Source: Benzoatithermus flavus
GTDB taxonomy: Bacteria; Pseudomonadota; Alphaproteobacteria; Geminicoccales; Geminicoccaceae
Direction of reading: 5' to 3'
DNA length: 64,000 nt
Assembly: GCF_037908215.1 (NCBI RefSeq)
Contig: NZ_JBBLZC010000013.1
Location: 81,173 to 145,172 of the forward strand
Below, one piece after another: positions 16,421 to 24,760 of this stretch. Both the position numbers and the translations under genes were made by a program. The notes below the pieces were generated by a model. The model was not told the DNA's origin, did not search any database, and saw only the letters and a program-made list of their open reading frames with translations. The number at the start of each line of letters is the position of its first letter. The stretch's first letter is position 1.

Positions 16421-17599
16421 ATGCTGCCGCTCTCGACTCTCCGCCGTGCGCGCCGCGCCGTGGCTGCCGTCTTTCTCGTCAACGGCATCGTGTTCGGGAG
16501 CTGGGCGCCGCACATCCCGCTCGTGCAGGAGCGGCTGGCCTTGAGTCCGGCTGTGCTCGGCACGGCGCTGCTCGCGATCGCGGGCGGGGCGCTCGTCGCC
16601 ATGCTGGCGAGCGGAGCCGTCATCGCCCGCTTCGGCAGCGCTCCCGTCACCGCGGCGAGCACGCTCGCCCTGTGCCTCGCCCTGCCCTTGCCGGTGCTGG
16701 CCCCGAATCTGCCGCTGCTGGTCGCGGCGCTGGCGTGCCTGGGGGCGGCGAACGGCCTCATGGACGTCGCCATGAATGCCCATGGTGTCGCGGTCGAGAC
16801 GCGGCTGATGCGGCCGATCATGTCGTCCTTGCACGGCATGTACAGCCTGGGCGGCCTGATCGGCGCCGGTGTCGGCGCTCTTCTTCTGGAGATGCTGCCG
16901 CCCGCAGCGCACGTGCTCGCAACGGCGGGCGGGCTGCTTGCGGTGGCGCTCGTCGCCCTGCCGCGGCTCCTGCCGGGTCGGGTGGACGTGGGTGGCGAGG
17001 CCGGACCGCATTTCGTGCTGCCGAGCCGGACCACGCTGGGCCTGGGGGCGCTCTGCTTCCTCGTGATGATGAGCGAGGGATCGGCCCTCGACTGGAGCGC
17101 CGCTTATCTGCGTCACGATCTCGGAACGGGCACCAGCTTCGCCGCCGCCGGCTTCGCGGCGTTCTCGGCCGCGATGGCCGTGGGCCGCTTCGGCGGCGAC
17201 CGGCTGCGCCAGCACGTGGGTGCGGTGGCGCTCGTGCGCGGGAGCGCGTTCCTGGCCGCGGCCGGGCTGGGGCTGGCGCTGCTCGTGGGCGTGCCAGTCG
17301 CGGCGGTCCTCGGCTTCACCTGCATGGGCCTCGGCCTTTCCAACCTCGTGCCGGTGCTCTTCGGCACGGCGGGCAGGCTGCCGGGACAGGAGCCGGGTGC
17401 GGCGATCGCGGCCACCGCGAGCGTGGGCTATCTGGGCTTCCTCGCCGGGCCGCCCTTGATCGGGCTGGCCGCGCAAGGAAGCTCGCTCGGCGTGGCGCTG
17501 GGGCTCGTCGTCCTCGCCTGCGGCCTCGTCGGCGCCTGCGCTGGAACCGTGCGGATCGCCGATGCGCCGCGGGCGCTCCCGGCCGGCGAGCGGCGCTAG
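16421..17599 (+). CDS. MFS transporter, YbjJ-like
   Basis: This is a 392-residue protein with about twelve membrane helices. The start LVNGIVFGSWAPHIPLVQERLALSP, the helix-4 region GAANGLMDVAMNAHGVAVE, and the segment HGMYSLGGLIGAG are characteristic of the YbjJ branch of the major facilitator superfamily. Transported substrates of that branch are not established. It follows the anti-sigma gene by 67 bases on the same strand and could be read with it, although its family has no known tie to ECF systems. It is convergent with the thioesterase gene. Confidence 0.84.
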   Translation: MLPLSTLRRARRAVAAVFLVNGIVFGSWAPHIPLVQERLALSPAVLGTALLAIAGGALVAMLASGAVIARFGSAPVTAASTLALCLALPLPVLAPNLPLLVAALACLGAANGLMDVAMNAHGVAVETRLMRPIMSSLHGMYSLGGLIGAGVGALLLEMLPPAAHVLATAGGLLAVALVALPRLLPGRVDVGGEAGPHFVLPSRTTLGLGALCFLVMMSEGSALDWSAAYLRHDLGTGTSFAAAGFAAFSAAMAVGRFGGDRLRQHVGAVALVRGSAFLAAAGLGLALLVGVPVAAVLGFTCMGLGLSNLVPVLFGTAGRLPGQEPGAAIAATASVGYLGFLAGPPLIGLAAQGSSLGVALGLVVLACGLVGACAGTVRIADAPRALPAGERR

Positions 17600-17608
17600 C
17601 GGGGATGC

Positions 17609-17992
17609 TCAATCCTCGGCCGGGACGGGCCGTGGCTTGCGGTTGTCGTCGATGGCGACGCAGGTGAACCGGCCCTCGGTGACCTTGATCTCCTCGCTGG
17701 TGCGGCCGCGCCGGGCCCAGGTCTGGACGAGGAGCGTCATCGAGGTGCGCCCGACCCGGATCACCTGCGCGTAGCAGCTCACCACGTCGCCCACGAAGAC
17801 GGGCTGATGGAAGGTCATCGCCTCGACCGCAACGGTCGCGACCCGGCCCTTCGCGCGCGCGAACGCTACCGTGCCGGCGGCGATGTCCATCTGCGCCAGG
17901 ATCCAGCCGCCGAAGATGTCGCCCGAGGGATTGGTGTCGGCCGGCATGGCGAGCGTGCGCACCGCCGGCTCGGAGCCGCGAAGATCGGTCAT
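17609..17992 (-). CDS. Acyl-CoA thioesterase, YciA-like hotdog fold
   Basis: The 127-residue protein has the hotdog-fold thioesterase signature TNPSGDIFGGWILAQMDIAAG (about residues 18-38), with the catalytic Asp of the PSGDIFGG loop, and the second conserved block VAVEAMTFHQPVFVGDVV. YciA enzymes hydrolyse short to medium acyl-CoA thioesters in the cytosol. ATG 17992 gives the normal length; the frame stays open upstream but codes for nothing family-like. It is transcribed in the same direction as the histidine kinase gene to its right, with a 37-base gap. Confidence 0.88.
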   Translation of the reverse strand: MTDLRGSEPAVRTLAMPADTNPSGDIFGGWILAQMDIAAGTVAFARAKGRVATVAVEAMTFHQPVFVGDVVSCYAQVIRVGRTSMTLLVQTWARRGRTSEEIKVTEGRFTCVAIDDNRKPRPVPAED

Positions 17993-18029
17993 CGCACCTT
18001 CCTTCGTTCCGATGGGGCGGCGCACCCGT

Positions 18030-19274
18030 TCAACCCGCCCGGTCGGGAGCCTGCAAGGAAATGACCAGCGAGAATTCGGTTCCCACGTCAAGCGGCCGTA
18101 TCCGCAGCTCCGCCTTGAGCTGCTGCGCGAAGGCGGTGACGATGCGCATGCCGAGGCCCGTGCTGGCGTGGGGCGCGAAGCCCGGCGGCAGGCCCACGCC
18201 AGCATCCCGCACCGCGAGCACGACCCGGCTTTCCTCGGGCGCCTGGTCGAGGCAGACCTCGACCAGGCCGTCCTGCCGGCCGGGATAGGCGTATTTGGTG
18301 GCGTTCGTGACGAGCTCGTTGACGACGAGTGCTAGCGGGATCGCCCGGTCGGTGGCGATCGGCACGGGCTCGTCCGGCGTTCTCGCCACGACCTCGCCTT
18401 CGGGCCAGGCTGCGTTCAGGTCGGCACACAGGTCGACCAGATAGGCCGCGAGATCGATCACCCGGACGTCGTTGCTGCGGTAGAGACGCTGGTGCGCCCG
18501 GCCGATGGCGTTGATGCGGGTCGCAGCCTCGCGCAGCTCGTGGCGCACGTCGGGCTTGTCGGTGGCATTGGCCTGCAGGCTCAGCATGCTCGCCACGAGC
18601 TGCAGGCTGTTCTTGACCCGGTGGTTGACCTCGCGCAGCAGCACCTCGCGCTCCTCCACCATGGCGCGCAGGTCGCGCTCGATGCGCTGGCGCTCGATCG
18701 CCATGCCGAGCAGGTTCGCGACCCCTTGCAGGAAGGCGATGTCCTGCTCGCCGAACTCGCCGGGGGAGCGGCTGTCCACCTCGAGCACGCCGTAAGGGCG
18801 GCCTTCTCCTTGCAGGATGACGTTCATGGCGCGGCGGATGCCGTGCTCGACCAGGAGCTCGGGCGTGCGGAACCGCTCCTCGTTCTCGAGATGGTTCGAG
18901 ATGACGGGCTTGCCGGTCCGGAGCGCGAAGCCCGCTGGCGAGGCCAGGTCGGCGCCGACGCTGGCCGTGCCGACGAGATGCGGCTCCCAGCCGACGCCGG
19001 CGCGCAGCAGGAGGCGGTTCTCGGCCGGGACATACTCCATGACCTTGCAGAACTCGGCTTCGAGGCCCTCGGCCGTGCACTGCACCGCATATTCCAAAAG
19101 CTCGGGGTAGGGTGTCCCTCGGAGCGCCCGCACGCCGAGCTCGGCCAGGATCTCCTGCTGCCGGACACGCAAGCGCAGCGCGCGCTCGGTGACCGTCTCG
19201 CCGGTGTTCCCGCAGGGCTTCGCTTCGACGACCGGTGTCGGGGAACCGGCCGCCGAGCCAGGGTTTGCTTTCAT
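18030..19274 (-). CDS. GAF-domain sensor histidine kinase, HisKA_2 type
   Basis: The 414-residue soluble protein has an N-terminal GAF domain (about 45-190; note YGVLEVDSRSPGEFGEQDIAFLQGVANLLGMAIE). A HisKA_2 dimerisation region follows with the phospho-acceptor in LREVNHRVKNSLQLV, then an HATPase domain with N box LVVNELVTNATKYAYP and G box GVGLPPGF...STGLGMRIV. HisKA_2 kinases in alphaproteobacteria often feed general stress or light responses. There is no membrane segment, so the signal is cytosolic. No response regulator gene is adjacent. Confidence 0.88.
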   Translation of the reverse strand: MKANPGSAAGSPTPVVEAKPCGNTGETVTERALRLRVRQQEILAELGVRALRGTPYPELLEYAVQCTAEGLEAEFCKVMEYVPAENRLLLRAGVGWEPHLVGTASVGADLASPAGFALRTGKPVISNHLENEERFRTPELLVEHGIRRAMNVILQGEGRPYGVLEVDSRSPGEFGEQDIAFLQGVANLLGMAIERQRIERDLRAMVEEREVLLREVNHRVKNSLQLVASMLSLQANATDKPDVRHELREAATRINAIGRAHQRLYRSNDVRVIDLAAYLVDLCADLNAAWPEGEVVARTPDEPVPIATDRAIPLALVVNELVTNATKYAYPGRQDGLVEVCLDQAPEESRVVLAVRDAGVGLPPGFAPHASTGLGMRIVTAFAQQLKAELRIRPLDVGTEFSLVISLQAPDRAG

Positions 19275-19470
19275 GACTGGTCCGGTCGGATCCGGTTTCG
19301 GGCTCGCTCACGGATGGATAAGCGCATCGGCTCGGGTGAGGAAGAGTGCTCGTGCCGCTCGCTCGTGCAAGCGAAGCCTAACATGTCCCGCCGTGGGACG
19401 GCGTGCCAGGATGACAGGGTGCGGCGGAAGCGCACGCCTTCCGGCCATATGCCCGCAACGGAGGAGTCGG

Positions 19471-19815
19471 ATGAGCGAGGACCTCTACCCCAAGGCGACG
19501 CGCGAGCTCGCCGAGCTGCGACACCGGCTGGCGCCCGAAGCGGCCGATGCGTTCCGCACCTTCGGCGAGGTCGTGTTCAAGGACGGAGCGCTGCCGGCCA
19601 AGATCAAGCAGATCGTCGCCGTGGCCGTGGCCCACGTGACCCAGTGTCCCTACTGCATCCAGGGCCATACCAAGGCGGCCCTGAAGGCGGGTGCCACGCC
19701 CGAGGAGCTGATGGAGGCGGTCTGGGTCGCAGCCGAGATGCGCGCCGGTGGTGCCTTCGCCCATGCGACCCTGATGCTCGATACCGTCCAACGACGGAGT
19801 GCCGGGCAGGGTTGA
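19471..19815 (+). CDS. Carboxymuconolactone decarboxylase/AhpD-like protein
   Basis: This is a 114-residue all-helical protein of the CMD/AhpD family. The core motif is HVTQCPYCIQGHTKAALKAGATPEEL, with the CxxC pair and following His that serve peroxidase-linked disulfide chemistry in AhpD-type members. GGAGGAG stands 4-10 bases before ATG 19471, making the start firm. A decarboxylase role is unlikely without aromatic catabolism genes nearby; a thiol-redox role fits the CxxC better. Confidence 0.85.
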   Translation: MSEDLYPKATRELAELRHRLAPEAADAFRTFGEVVFKDGALPAKIKQIVAVAVAHVTQCPYCIQGHTKAALKAGATPEELMEAVWVAAEMRAGGAFAHATLMLDTVQRRSAGQG

Positions 19816-19970
19816 GTGCAGGATCGCCGGCTCCGGGCCGGTGCGACCCGGTTTCCTGCCGGCGAGCCCGTTGACGATCGTCGACGAGGCCCGATCCAGC
19901 GGGTGGGCGCATCGGCCGCCATGCGGCGCGAGTCACACTCCGCCATAGCTTTTGCGGTGCGCCGATAAAC

Positions 19971-19985
19971 GTTCTATATATGTTC
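19971..19985 (+). promoter_or_regulatory. LexA (SOS) box upstream of parE
   Basis: GTTC at 19971-19974 and GTTC at 19982-19985 are separated by exactly seven A/T bases, the alphaproteobacterial LexA operator GTTC-N7-GTTC. It lies 144 bases before the parE ATG in a 313-base intergenic region (19816-20128) that otherwise holds nothing I can name. Membership of parE in the alphaproteobacterial SOS regulon has been reported, to my knowledge, so the context fits. Confidence 0.7.
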
Positions 19986-20128
19986 TCGGTCGCGCCGCTT
20001 CCCGGCTTGACGGGGCACGACGGCTCCGACCATCAATTCGATGGCGCGTGCCGCAACCGCCGGTGCCGTTCCTTCCGGCCTTTGCAACGGCGCGCCGATC
20101 CTTGCCCGCAACGAACGGAACGGAGCGC

Positions 20129-22102
20129 ATGACGGACCTGCTCGATCTCGCCGGCGACACGAGAGGCGGCGAGACCTACACCGCCCACGACATCGAGGTG
20201 CTGGAGGGCCTGGAGCCGGTCCGGCGGCGCCCTGGCATGTATATCGGCGGCACCGACGAGCGGGCCTTGCATCATCTCGTCGCCGAGGTGCTCGACAACG
20301 CCATGGACGAGGCGGTGGCGGGCCACGCCACCCGGATCGAGATCGAGCTTTCCGCCGCGAACCGGATCACGATCCGCGACAACGGCCGCGGCATCCCGGT
20401 CGATCCGCACCCGAAATTCCCGGACAAGAGTGCGCTCGAGGTGATCCTCACCACGCTGCACTCGGGCGGCAAGTTCGGCAGCAAGGCCTACGAGACCTCG
20501 GGCGGCCTGCACGGTGTCGGCGTTTCGGTCGTGAACGCGCTCTCGGCCGAGCTCGTGGTCGAGGTGGCGCGCCATCGCACGCTCTACACCCAGCGCTTCG
20601 CACGCGGCCTGCCTCTCGGGCCGCTCACCACCATCGGTGCGGCACCCAACCGGCGCGGCACCACGGTGAGCTTCATTCCCGACCCCGAGATCTTCGGGCA
20701 GGCCGCGCGCTTCCGGCCCGAGATCCTGCACCGCATGGCGCGGAGCAAGGCCTATCTCTTCCGTGGGGTCGAGATCCGCTGGAAATGCGATCCCTCGCTG
20801 CTCGAGGCGGGCGGGCCGGTGCCGGCCGAGGAGACCTTCCACTTTCCCCAAGGTCTCGCCGACTTCCTGAAAGCGCTCCTGAACGGGCGCGACCTCGTGG
20901 CCGACGAGCCGTTCACGGGCGAGGCGGCGCTGGATGGCGGGGCCAAGGTCGAGTGGGCGGTGGCCTGGCCGATCGACGAGGAGACCTATGCCGGCTGGTA
21001 CTGCAACACCGTGCCGACACCTCTGGGCGGCACGCACGAGGCGGGCCTGCGCTCGGCGCTGCTCAAGGGCCTCAAGGCCCACGCCGAGCGGATCGGCTTC
21101 AAGCGGGCGAGCGCGGTCACGGCCGAGGACGTGATGGGCGGGGTGTGCATCCTGCTCTCGCTGTTCATACGCCAGCCGCAGTTCCAGGGCCAGACCAAGG
21201 AGCGGCTGGTCTCGCCCGAGGCCGCGCGCCTCGTCGAGGGTGCGGTGCGCGACCGGTTCGAGCTCTGGCTCGGCAGCCATCCGGCGACGGCCACGGCCGT
21301 GCTCGAGCACGTGGCACGCCGGGCCGAGGAGCGGCTCGCTCGCAGGAAGGCCAAGGAGGAGGTCGGGCGCAAATCGGCGACGCGCAAATTGCGCCTGCCG
21401 GGCAAGCTCGCCGACTGCGCGCGGGAGGCGCGGGACGGGACCGAGATCTTCATCGTCGAGGGCGATTCGGCCGGCGGCTCGGCCAAGCAGGCCCGCAATC
21501 GCGAGACGCAGGCGATTCTGCCTCTGCGCGGCAAGATCCTGAACGTGGCCTCGGCCACGGCCGACAAGCTCGCCGCCAACAAGGAGCTGGCCGATCTGGT
21601 GACGGCCCTGGGCTGCGGGGCGGGCAAGCATTTCCGCTACGACGAGCTGCGCTACGAGAAGGTCATCGTCATGACCGACGCGGACGTCGACGGCGCCCAC
21701 ATCGCGGCCCTGCTCATGACGTTCTTCTTCCGCGAGCTGCCGAAGCTGATCGAGCGCGGCCATCTCTACCTGGCGCAGCCGCCGCTCTATCGCCTCAGCC
21801 ACGGCGGCACGGTGGCCTATGCCAGGGACGAGAAGGACCGGGAACGGCTCCTTGCCACCGTGTTCAAGGGCAGGAAGAACGTCGAGATCGGGCGCTTCAA
21901 GGGGCTCGGCGAGATGAACCCGCAGCAGCTCAAGGAGACCACGATGGACCCCTCGAGGCGCCAGCTCCTGCAGGTGCGGATCGAGGACGTCGCGGGCAAG
22001 CCCACGGCCCAGCTCGTCGAGGAGCTGATGGGCCGGAGGCCCGAGCTGCGCCTCGCCTTCATCCAGGAGAACGCGCAGCTCGTGAAGGAGCTGGATGTCT
22101 GA
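20129..22102 (+). CDS. parE: DNA topoisomerase IV subunit B
   Basis: ParE is the ATPase subunit of topoisomerase IV, which decatenates daughter chromosomes. The 657-residue protein has a GHKL ATPase domain (EVLDNAMDEAVAGHA, DNGRGIPVDPHPK, GGLHGVGVSVVNALS). It is followed by the transducer domain and a Toprim domain with IVEGDSAGGSAKQARNRETQAILPLRGKILNV, and metal-binding DADVDGAHI. The length and the short ending distinguish it from GyrB. ATG 20129 is chosen because MTDLLDLAGDT... matches the usual start; upstream in-frame codons look non-coding. A LexA box lies upstream. parC is not in the window. Confidence 0.94.
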   Translation: MTDLLDLAGDTRGGETYTAHDIEVLEGLEPVRRRPGMYIGGTDERALHHLVAEVLDNAMDEAVAGHATRIEIELSAANRITIRDNGRGIPVDPHPKFPDKSALEVILTTLHSGGKFGSKAYETSGGLHGVGVSVVNALSAELVVEVARHRTLYTQRFARGLPLGPLTTIGAAPNRRGTTVSFIPDPEIFGQAARFRPEILHRMARSKAYLFRGVEIRWKCDPSLLEAGGPVPAEETFHFPQGLADFLKALLNGRDLVADEPFTGEAALDGGAKVEWAVAWPIDEETYAGWYCNTVPTPLGGTHEAGLRSALLKGLKAHAERIGFKRASAVTAEDVMGGVCILLSLFIRQPQFQGQTKERLVSPEAARLVEGAVRDRFELWLGSHPATATAVLEHVARRAEERLARRKAKEEVGRKSATRKLRLPGKLADCAREARDGTEIFIVEGDSAGGSAKQARNRETQAILPLRGKILNVASATADKLAANKELADLVTALGCGAGKHFRYDELRYEKVIVMTDADVDGAHIAALLMTFFFRELPKLIERGHLYLAQPPLYRLSHGGTVAYARDEKDRERLLATVFKGRKNVEIGRFKGLGEMNPQQLKETTMDPSRRQLLQVRIEDVAGKPTAQLVEELMGRRPELRLAFIQENAQLVKELDV

Positions 22103-22144
22103 CGCTGCGCCGTCATGGGGAGCAGAGCGGGGCCAGTCGTTCGG

Positions 22145-22561
22145 TCAGGCCTCGTGGCTCCAATCCTGCCACGCGAGCCCGGGCACGTGCGCGAACTCGG
22201 CGACGTTCGCCGTGACCAGCGTGGCTCCGGTCCTGAGCGCCTGGGCCGCGATGAGCAGATCGTAGGCTTCGATCGGGCTTCCTGCCACCTGCAGCTCGGC
22301 ACGCAGCTCGCCGGCGATCGCGGCATCCTCCGCCTCGAAGGGGACGATGCCTATGTCGCCGGAGAGAAAGATGCGTAGCCGCTCCGTGTTCTCGCGCCGG
22401 TATTGGCTGCGGGCCACGCCGTACCACAGCTCGTAGAGCACGACCGTAGGCACCGCGACCGACGCCCCTTCGGCCATGACGTCCCGCAGCCGCTCACGCA
22501 CCATGGCTGGCCGGTTCCGGAGCACGGCGACGACGAGATTGGTGTCGAGCAGGTAGCTCAA
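22145..22561 (-). CDS. vapC: VapC-type PIN-domain toxin (TTG start)
   Basis: VapC toxins are magnesium-dependent ribonucleases that cut tRNA or rRNA. The 138-residue protein begins LSYLLDTNLVV and keeps the PIN acidic residues Asp6 (LDTN), Glu44 (YELWYG) and Asp101 (EAYDLLIAAQA), with TANVAEF near the end. Coding similarity starts at TTG 22561, which overlaps the antitoxin stop (TTGA). No ATG or GTG gives a plausible start, so TTG is assigned. The weak start codon and overlap would keep the toxin below antitoxin levels. Confidence 0.88.
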   Translation of the reverse strand: MSYLLDTNLVVAVLRNRPAMVRERLRDVMAEGASVAVPTVVLYELWYGVARSQYRRENTERLRIFLSGDIGIVPFEAEDAAIAGELRAELQVAGSPIEAYDLLIAAQALRTGATLVTANVAEFAHVPGLAWQDWSHEA

Positions 22562-22806
22562 CCGAACAGATCCTCCGTCTCGGGCATGGGCGGCTGATCG
22601 CGGCCATCCTCCATGAACGGGACCGCGGCGAACCGGTCGAGCGCTGCGAACCAAGCGTCGAGATCGGTTTGGATGGGCTCGAGAAGGATGCCGCCCTCGA
22701 CCCGACGCACGCGCACGCGGTCGCCGGGCAGCCGGAAGGCTGACGGCAGGCGCACGGCTTGGCTGCGGCCATGCTTGAAGATGCGTGCGATACCGGTGTC
22801 GGCCAT
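22558..22806 (-). CDS. vapB: VapB-type antitoxin, AbrB/MazE fold
   Basis: This 82-residue protein has an N-terminal SpoVT-AbrB domain (ARIFKHGRSQAVRLPSAFRLPGDRVRVRRVEGG) that binds DNA and represses its own operon. Its acidic C terminus (PPMPETEDLFG) is expected to block the VapC active site. It precedes vapC with a TTGA overlap. ATG 22806 is the natural start: the AT-rich promoter with a palindrome lies just upstream. Confidence 0.88.
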   Translation of the reverse strand: MADTGIARIFKHGRSQAVRLPSAFRLPGDRVRVRRVEGGILLEPIQTDLDAWFAALDRFAAVPFMEDGRDQPPMPETEDLFG

Positions 22807-22825
22807 GATGGCTCCATCGTGATAG

Positions 22826-22838
22826 ATATCAATGATAT
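22826..22838. promoter_or_regulatory. Perfect 13-bp palindrome, likely VapBC operator
   Basis: ATATCA-A-TGATAT, a perfect inverted repeat around one central base, sits 20 bases upstream of the vapB ATG in the only AT-rich patch of the area. Autoregulated vapBC operons commonly carry such an operator over the -10 region. Confidence 0.55.
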
Positions 22839-22954
22839 ATACCGATACGAGCCGTGCACAAAGCCGGGCGAGGCTATCGGGAGGGGTGCTCCGGAACCGG
22901 CTCGGCCGCTCCGCGTTGGCCTGTCGGACACAGGCCCAACCGGAGCATCGTCCC

Positions 22955-23506
22955 ATGTCGCGCATCGAGCTCGCCGTTCCGGCGCTGGCTCTCGCCCTGG
23001 CGGCAGCCGCCATCCAGCCCTCCGCTCACGCTCAGCAGGCCGCGACCACGGGCGGCCCGGCGGCGTTCGCGCCGGCCGATCTCGAGTTCGTGCTGAAGGC
23101 TGCGGACGGCGGCCTCGCGGAGGTGGCGCTCGGCAATCTGGCGCAGGAGAAGACGGGCTCCGACGAGGTGAAGAAGTTCGCCCGGCGCATGGTCGAGGAC
23201 CACACCAAGGCGAACGACGCGCTCGTGAAGCTCGCGATGGAGCGCGGCACCAAGCCGCCGCAGCGGTCTTCCGAGATCGCACAGGAGGTCGAGAAGACGA
23301 TGCGCGCCTATGCCGGCAAGGAGTTCGACGAGGTCTACGTGGCGGAGCAGGTGGGCGCGCACGTGACGACCGTGGCCCTGTTCCAGCACGCAGCCGAGCA
23401 CGCCAGGACGCCGGAGCTGCGCGACTTCGCGAAGCGGACCCTGCCGACCCTGCAGGAGCATCTGAAAGAAGCCCAGGCCCTGATGCAGAGGAGCTCGGGT
23501 GGCTGA
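22955..23506 (+). CDS. DUF4142 periplasmic protein
   Basis: The 183-residue product has a signal peptide ending near SAHAQQ, then a four-helix DUF4142 domain. The repeated pattern is FVLKAADGGLAEVALGNLAQEKTGSDEVKKFARRMVEDHTKAN, followed by HVTTVALFQHAAEHARTPELRDFAKRTLPTLQEHL. The family resembles ferritin-like bundles and its function is not known. ATG 22955 is chosen because the signal peptide then starts at residue 1. It is divergent from vapBC. Confidence 0.85.
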   Translation: MSRIELAVPALALALAAAAIQPSAHAQQAATTGGPAAFAPADLEFVLKAADGGLAEVALGNLAQEKTGSDEVKKFARRMVEDHTKANDALVKLAMERGTKPPQRSSEIAQEVEKTMRAYAGKEFDEVYVAEQVGAHVTTVALFQHAAEHARTPELRDFAKRTLPTLQEHLKEAQALMQRSSGG

Positions 23507-23713
23507 AGCCATGGCTTGCGGCCGCATCACGGCGGCCGCAGCAGCCCGCACAGCCGGTCCCGATCGAGCCCCGTCCACGGAGATTTTCGGTTGACCGGAC
23601 GGGGACTGGCACGCACGTTCAAGCCGGTCGTGCCGGTCGTGATACCAGTTGGCGGCAGGACCGGCGCGCCGAGCGCGTGATCGAGAAGATCGAAGCAGGA
23701 TCAGGGACGCAAG

Positions 23714-24670
23714 ATGCAAAGACGGCACATCCTCTCGCTGTTCGCGGCCATCCTCGCCGGCACGGTCGCGGCCGGCGCCGTGTCGGCGCAGGAGAAGAAG
23801 ACCTTGGCGCTGGTGACCAACGCCTCGGCCGATTTCTGGACCATCGCCCGGCGCGGCGTCGAGAAGGCGCAGAGCGAGCTTCCGAACTACAAGACCGAGA
23901 TGTACGTGGTCTCGGAGGCGACCGCGGCCGAGCAGCGCCGCATCCTCGACGACCTCCTCACCCGCGGTGTCGCCGGTGTCTCGATCAGCGCCATCGACCC
24001 CGCCAACTCGACCGAGATCCTGAACAAGGTGGCCGAGCAGGCCGTCCTGTTCACGACCGACAGCGACGCGCCGCAGAGCAAGCGCGTGCTCTACATCGGC
24101 ACCGACAACCGCCAGGCGGGCGAGCAGGCGGGCGAGCTGATCAAGAAGGCGCTGCCCGACGGCGGCAGGATCATGCTGTTCGTGGGCACGATGGGTGCCG
24201 CCAACGCCCGCGAGCGCGTGGAGGGGATCAAGAAGGCGCTCGAGGGCTCGAAAGTCGAGATCATCGACATCCGCACCGACGAGGTCGACTTCGCCCGCGC
24301 CAAGCGCAACGTCGAGGACACGCTGACCAAGTACCCCGACATCAGCGCGCTCGTCGGCCTCTACTCCTACAACACGCCGCAGATCGTCGAGGCCGTGCGC
24401 GCCGCCGGCAAGCAGGGCCAGGTCAAGGTGATCGGCTTCGACGAGGACCCGGTGACGCTGCGCGGCATCGCCGACGGCATCGTCGAGGCCACCGTCGTCC
24501 AGCAGCCGTTCGAGTTCGGCTATCAGTCGATGAAGCTGCTCGCCCGCTACATCGAGGGCGACCGGTCGTTCATCCCCGAGAACCACCTGATGATCATCCC
24601 GACCAAGGTGATCGACAGCTCGAACGTCGCCGAGTTCCAGAAGACGATGAAGGAGCTGCTCCGCAAGTGA
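23714..24670 (+). CDS. Periplasmic sugar-binding protein of ABC transporter 1
   Basis: This is a 318-residue type I periplasmic binding protein (ribose/galactose-binding fold) with a signal peptide ending VSAQEKK. Family features are LALVTNASADFWTIARRGVEKAQ, GVAGVSISAIDP, the hinge TDSDAP and IGFDEDPVTLRGIADGIVEATVVQQPFEFGYQSMKLL. It captures a sugar or polyol for the following ATPase and permease. The specific ligand is not clear from sequence, and no kinase or dehydrogenase gene accompanies the operon. A strong stem-loop separates it from the ATPase gene, a common way to keep binding protein levels higher. Confidence 0.9.
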   Translation: MQRRHILSLFAAILAGTVAAGAVSAQEKKTLALVTNASADFWTIARRGVEKAQSELPNYKTEMYVVSEATAAEQRRILDDLLTRGVAGVSISAIDPANSTEILNKVAEQAVLFTTDSDAPQSKRVLYIGTDNRQAGEQAGELIKKALPDGGRIMLFVGTMGAANARERVEGIKKALEGSKVEIIDIRTDEVDFARAKRNVEDTLTKYPDISALVGLYSYNTPQIVEAVRAAGKQGQVKVIGFDEDPVTLRGIADGIVEATVVQQPFEFGYQSMKLLARYIEGDRSFIPENHLMIIPTKVIDSSNVAEFQKTMKELLRK

Positions 24671-24690
24671 GCGGCTGAGGCCCCTACTCC

Positions 24691-24737
24691 GACCCTCCCC
24701 CGCCGCAGGTGGGAGAGGGTCGATCGCGCAGCGATCG
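24691..24737 (+). terminator. Tandem stem-loops in ABC operon 1 spacer
   Basis: A 10-bp stem (24691-24700 with 24711-24721, one bulged base) is followed immediately by a perfect 7-bp stem with a 3-base loop (CGATCGC at 24721-24727, GCGATCG at 24731-24737). No T-run follows, so this is more likely an RNA-stabilising or attenuating element than a full terminator. Confidence 0.45.
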
Positions 24738-24760
24738 AGCGGGTGGGGGCTCTTCCATCC

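Noticed and set aside
15152..17599. MFS gene as a fifth member of the ECF module
   Set aside because: Same strand and near, but the family has no known link and the 67-base gap could hold its own promoter; left as undecided.
23527..23550. GC-rich stem (GCGGCCGC twice) after the DUF4142 gene as terminator
   Set aside because: No T-run follows on either strand and the arms are self-palindromic, so pairing is ambiguous.
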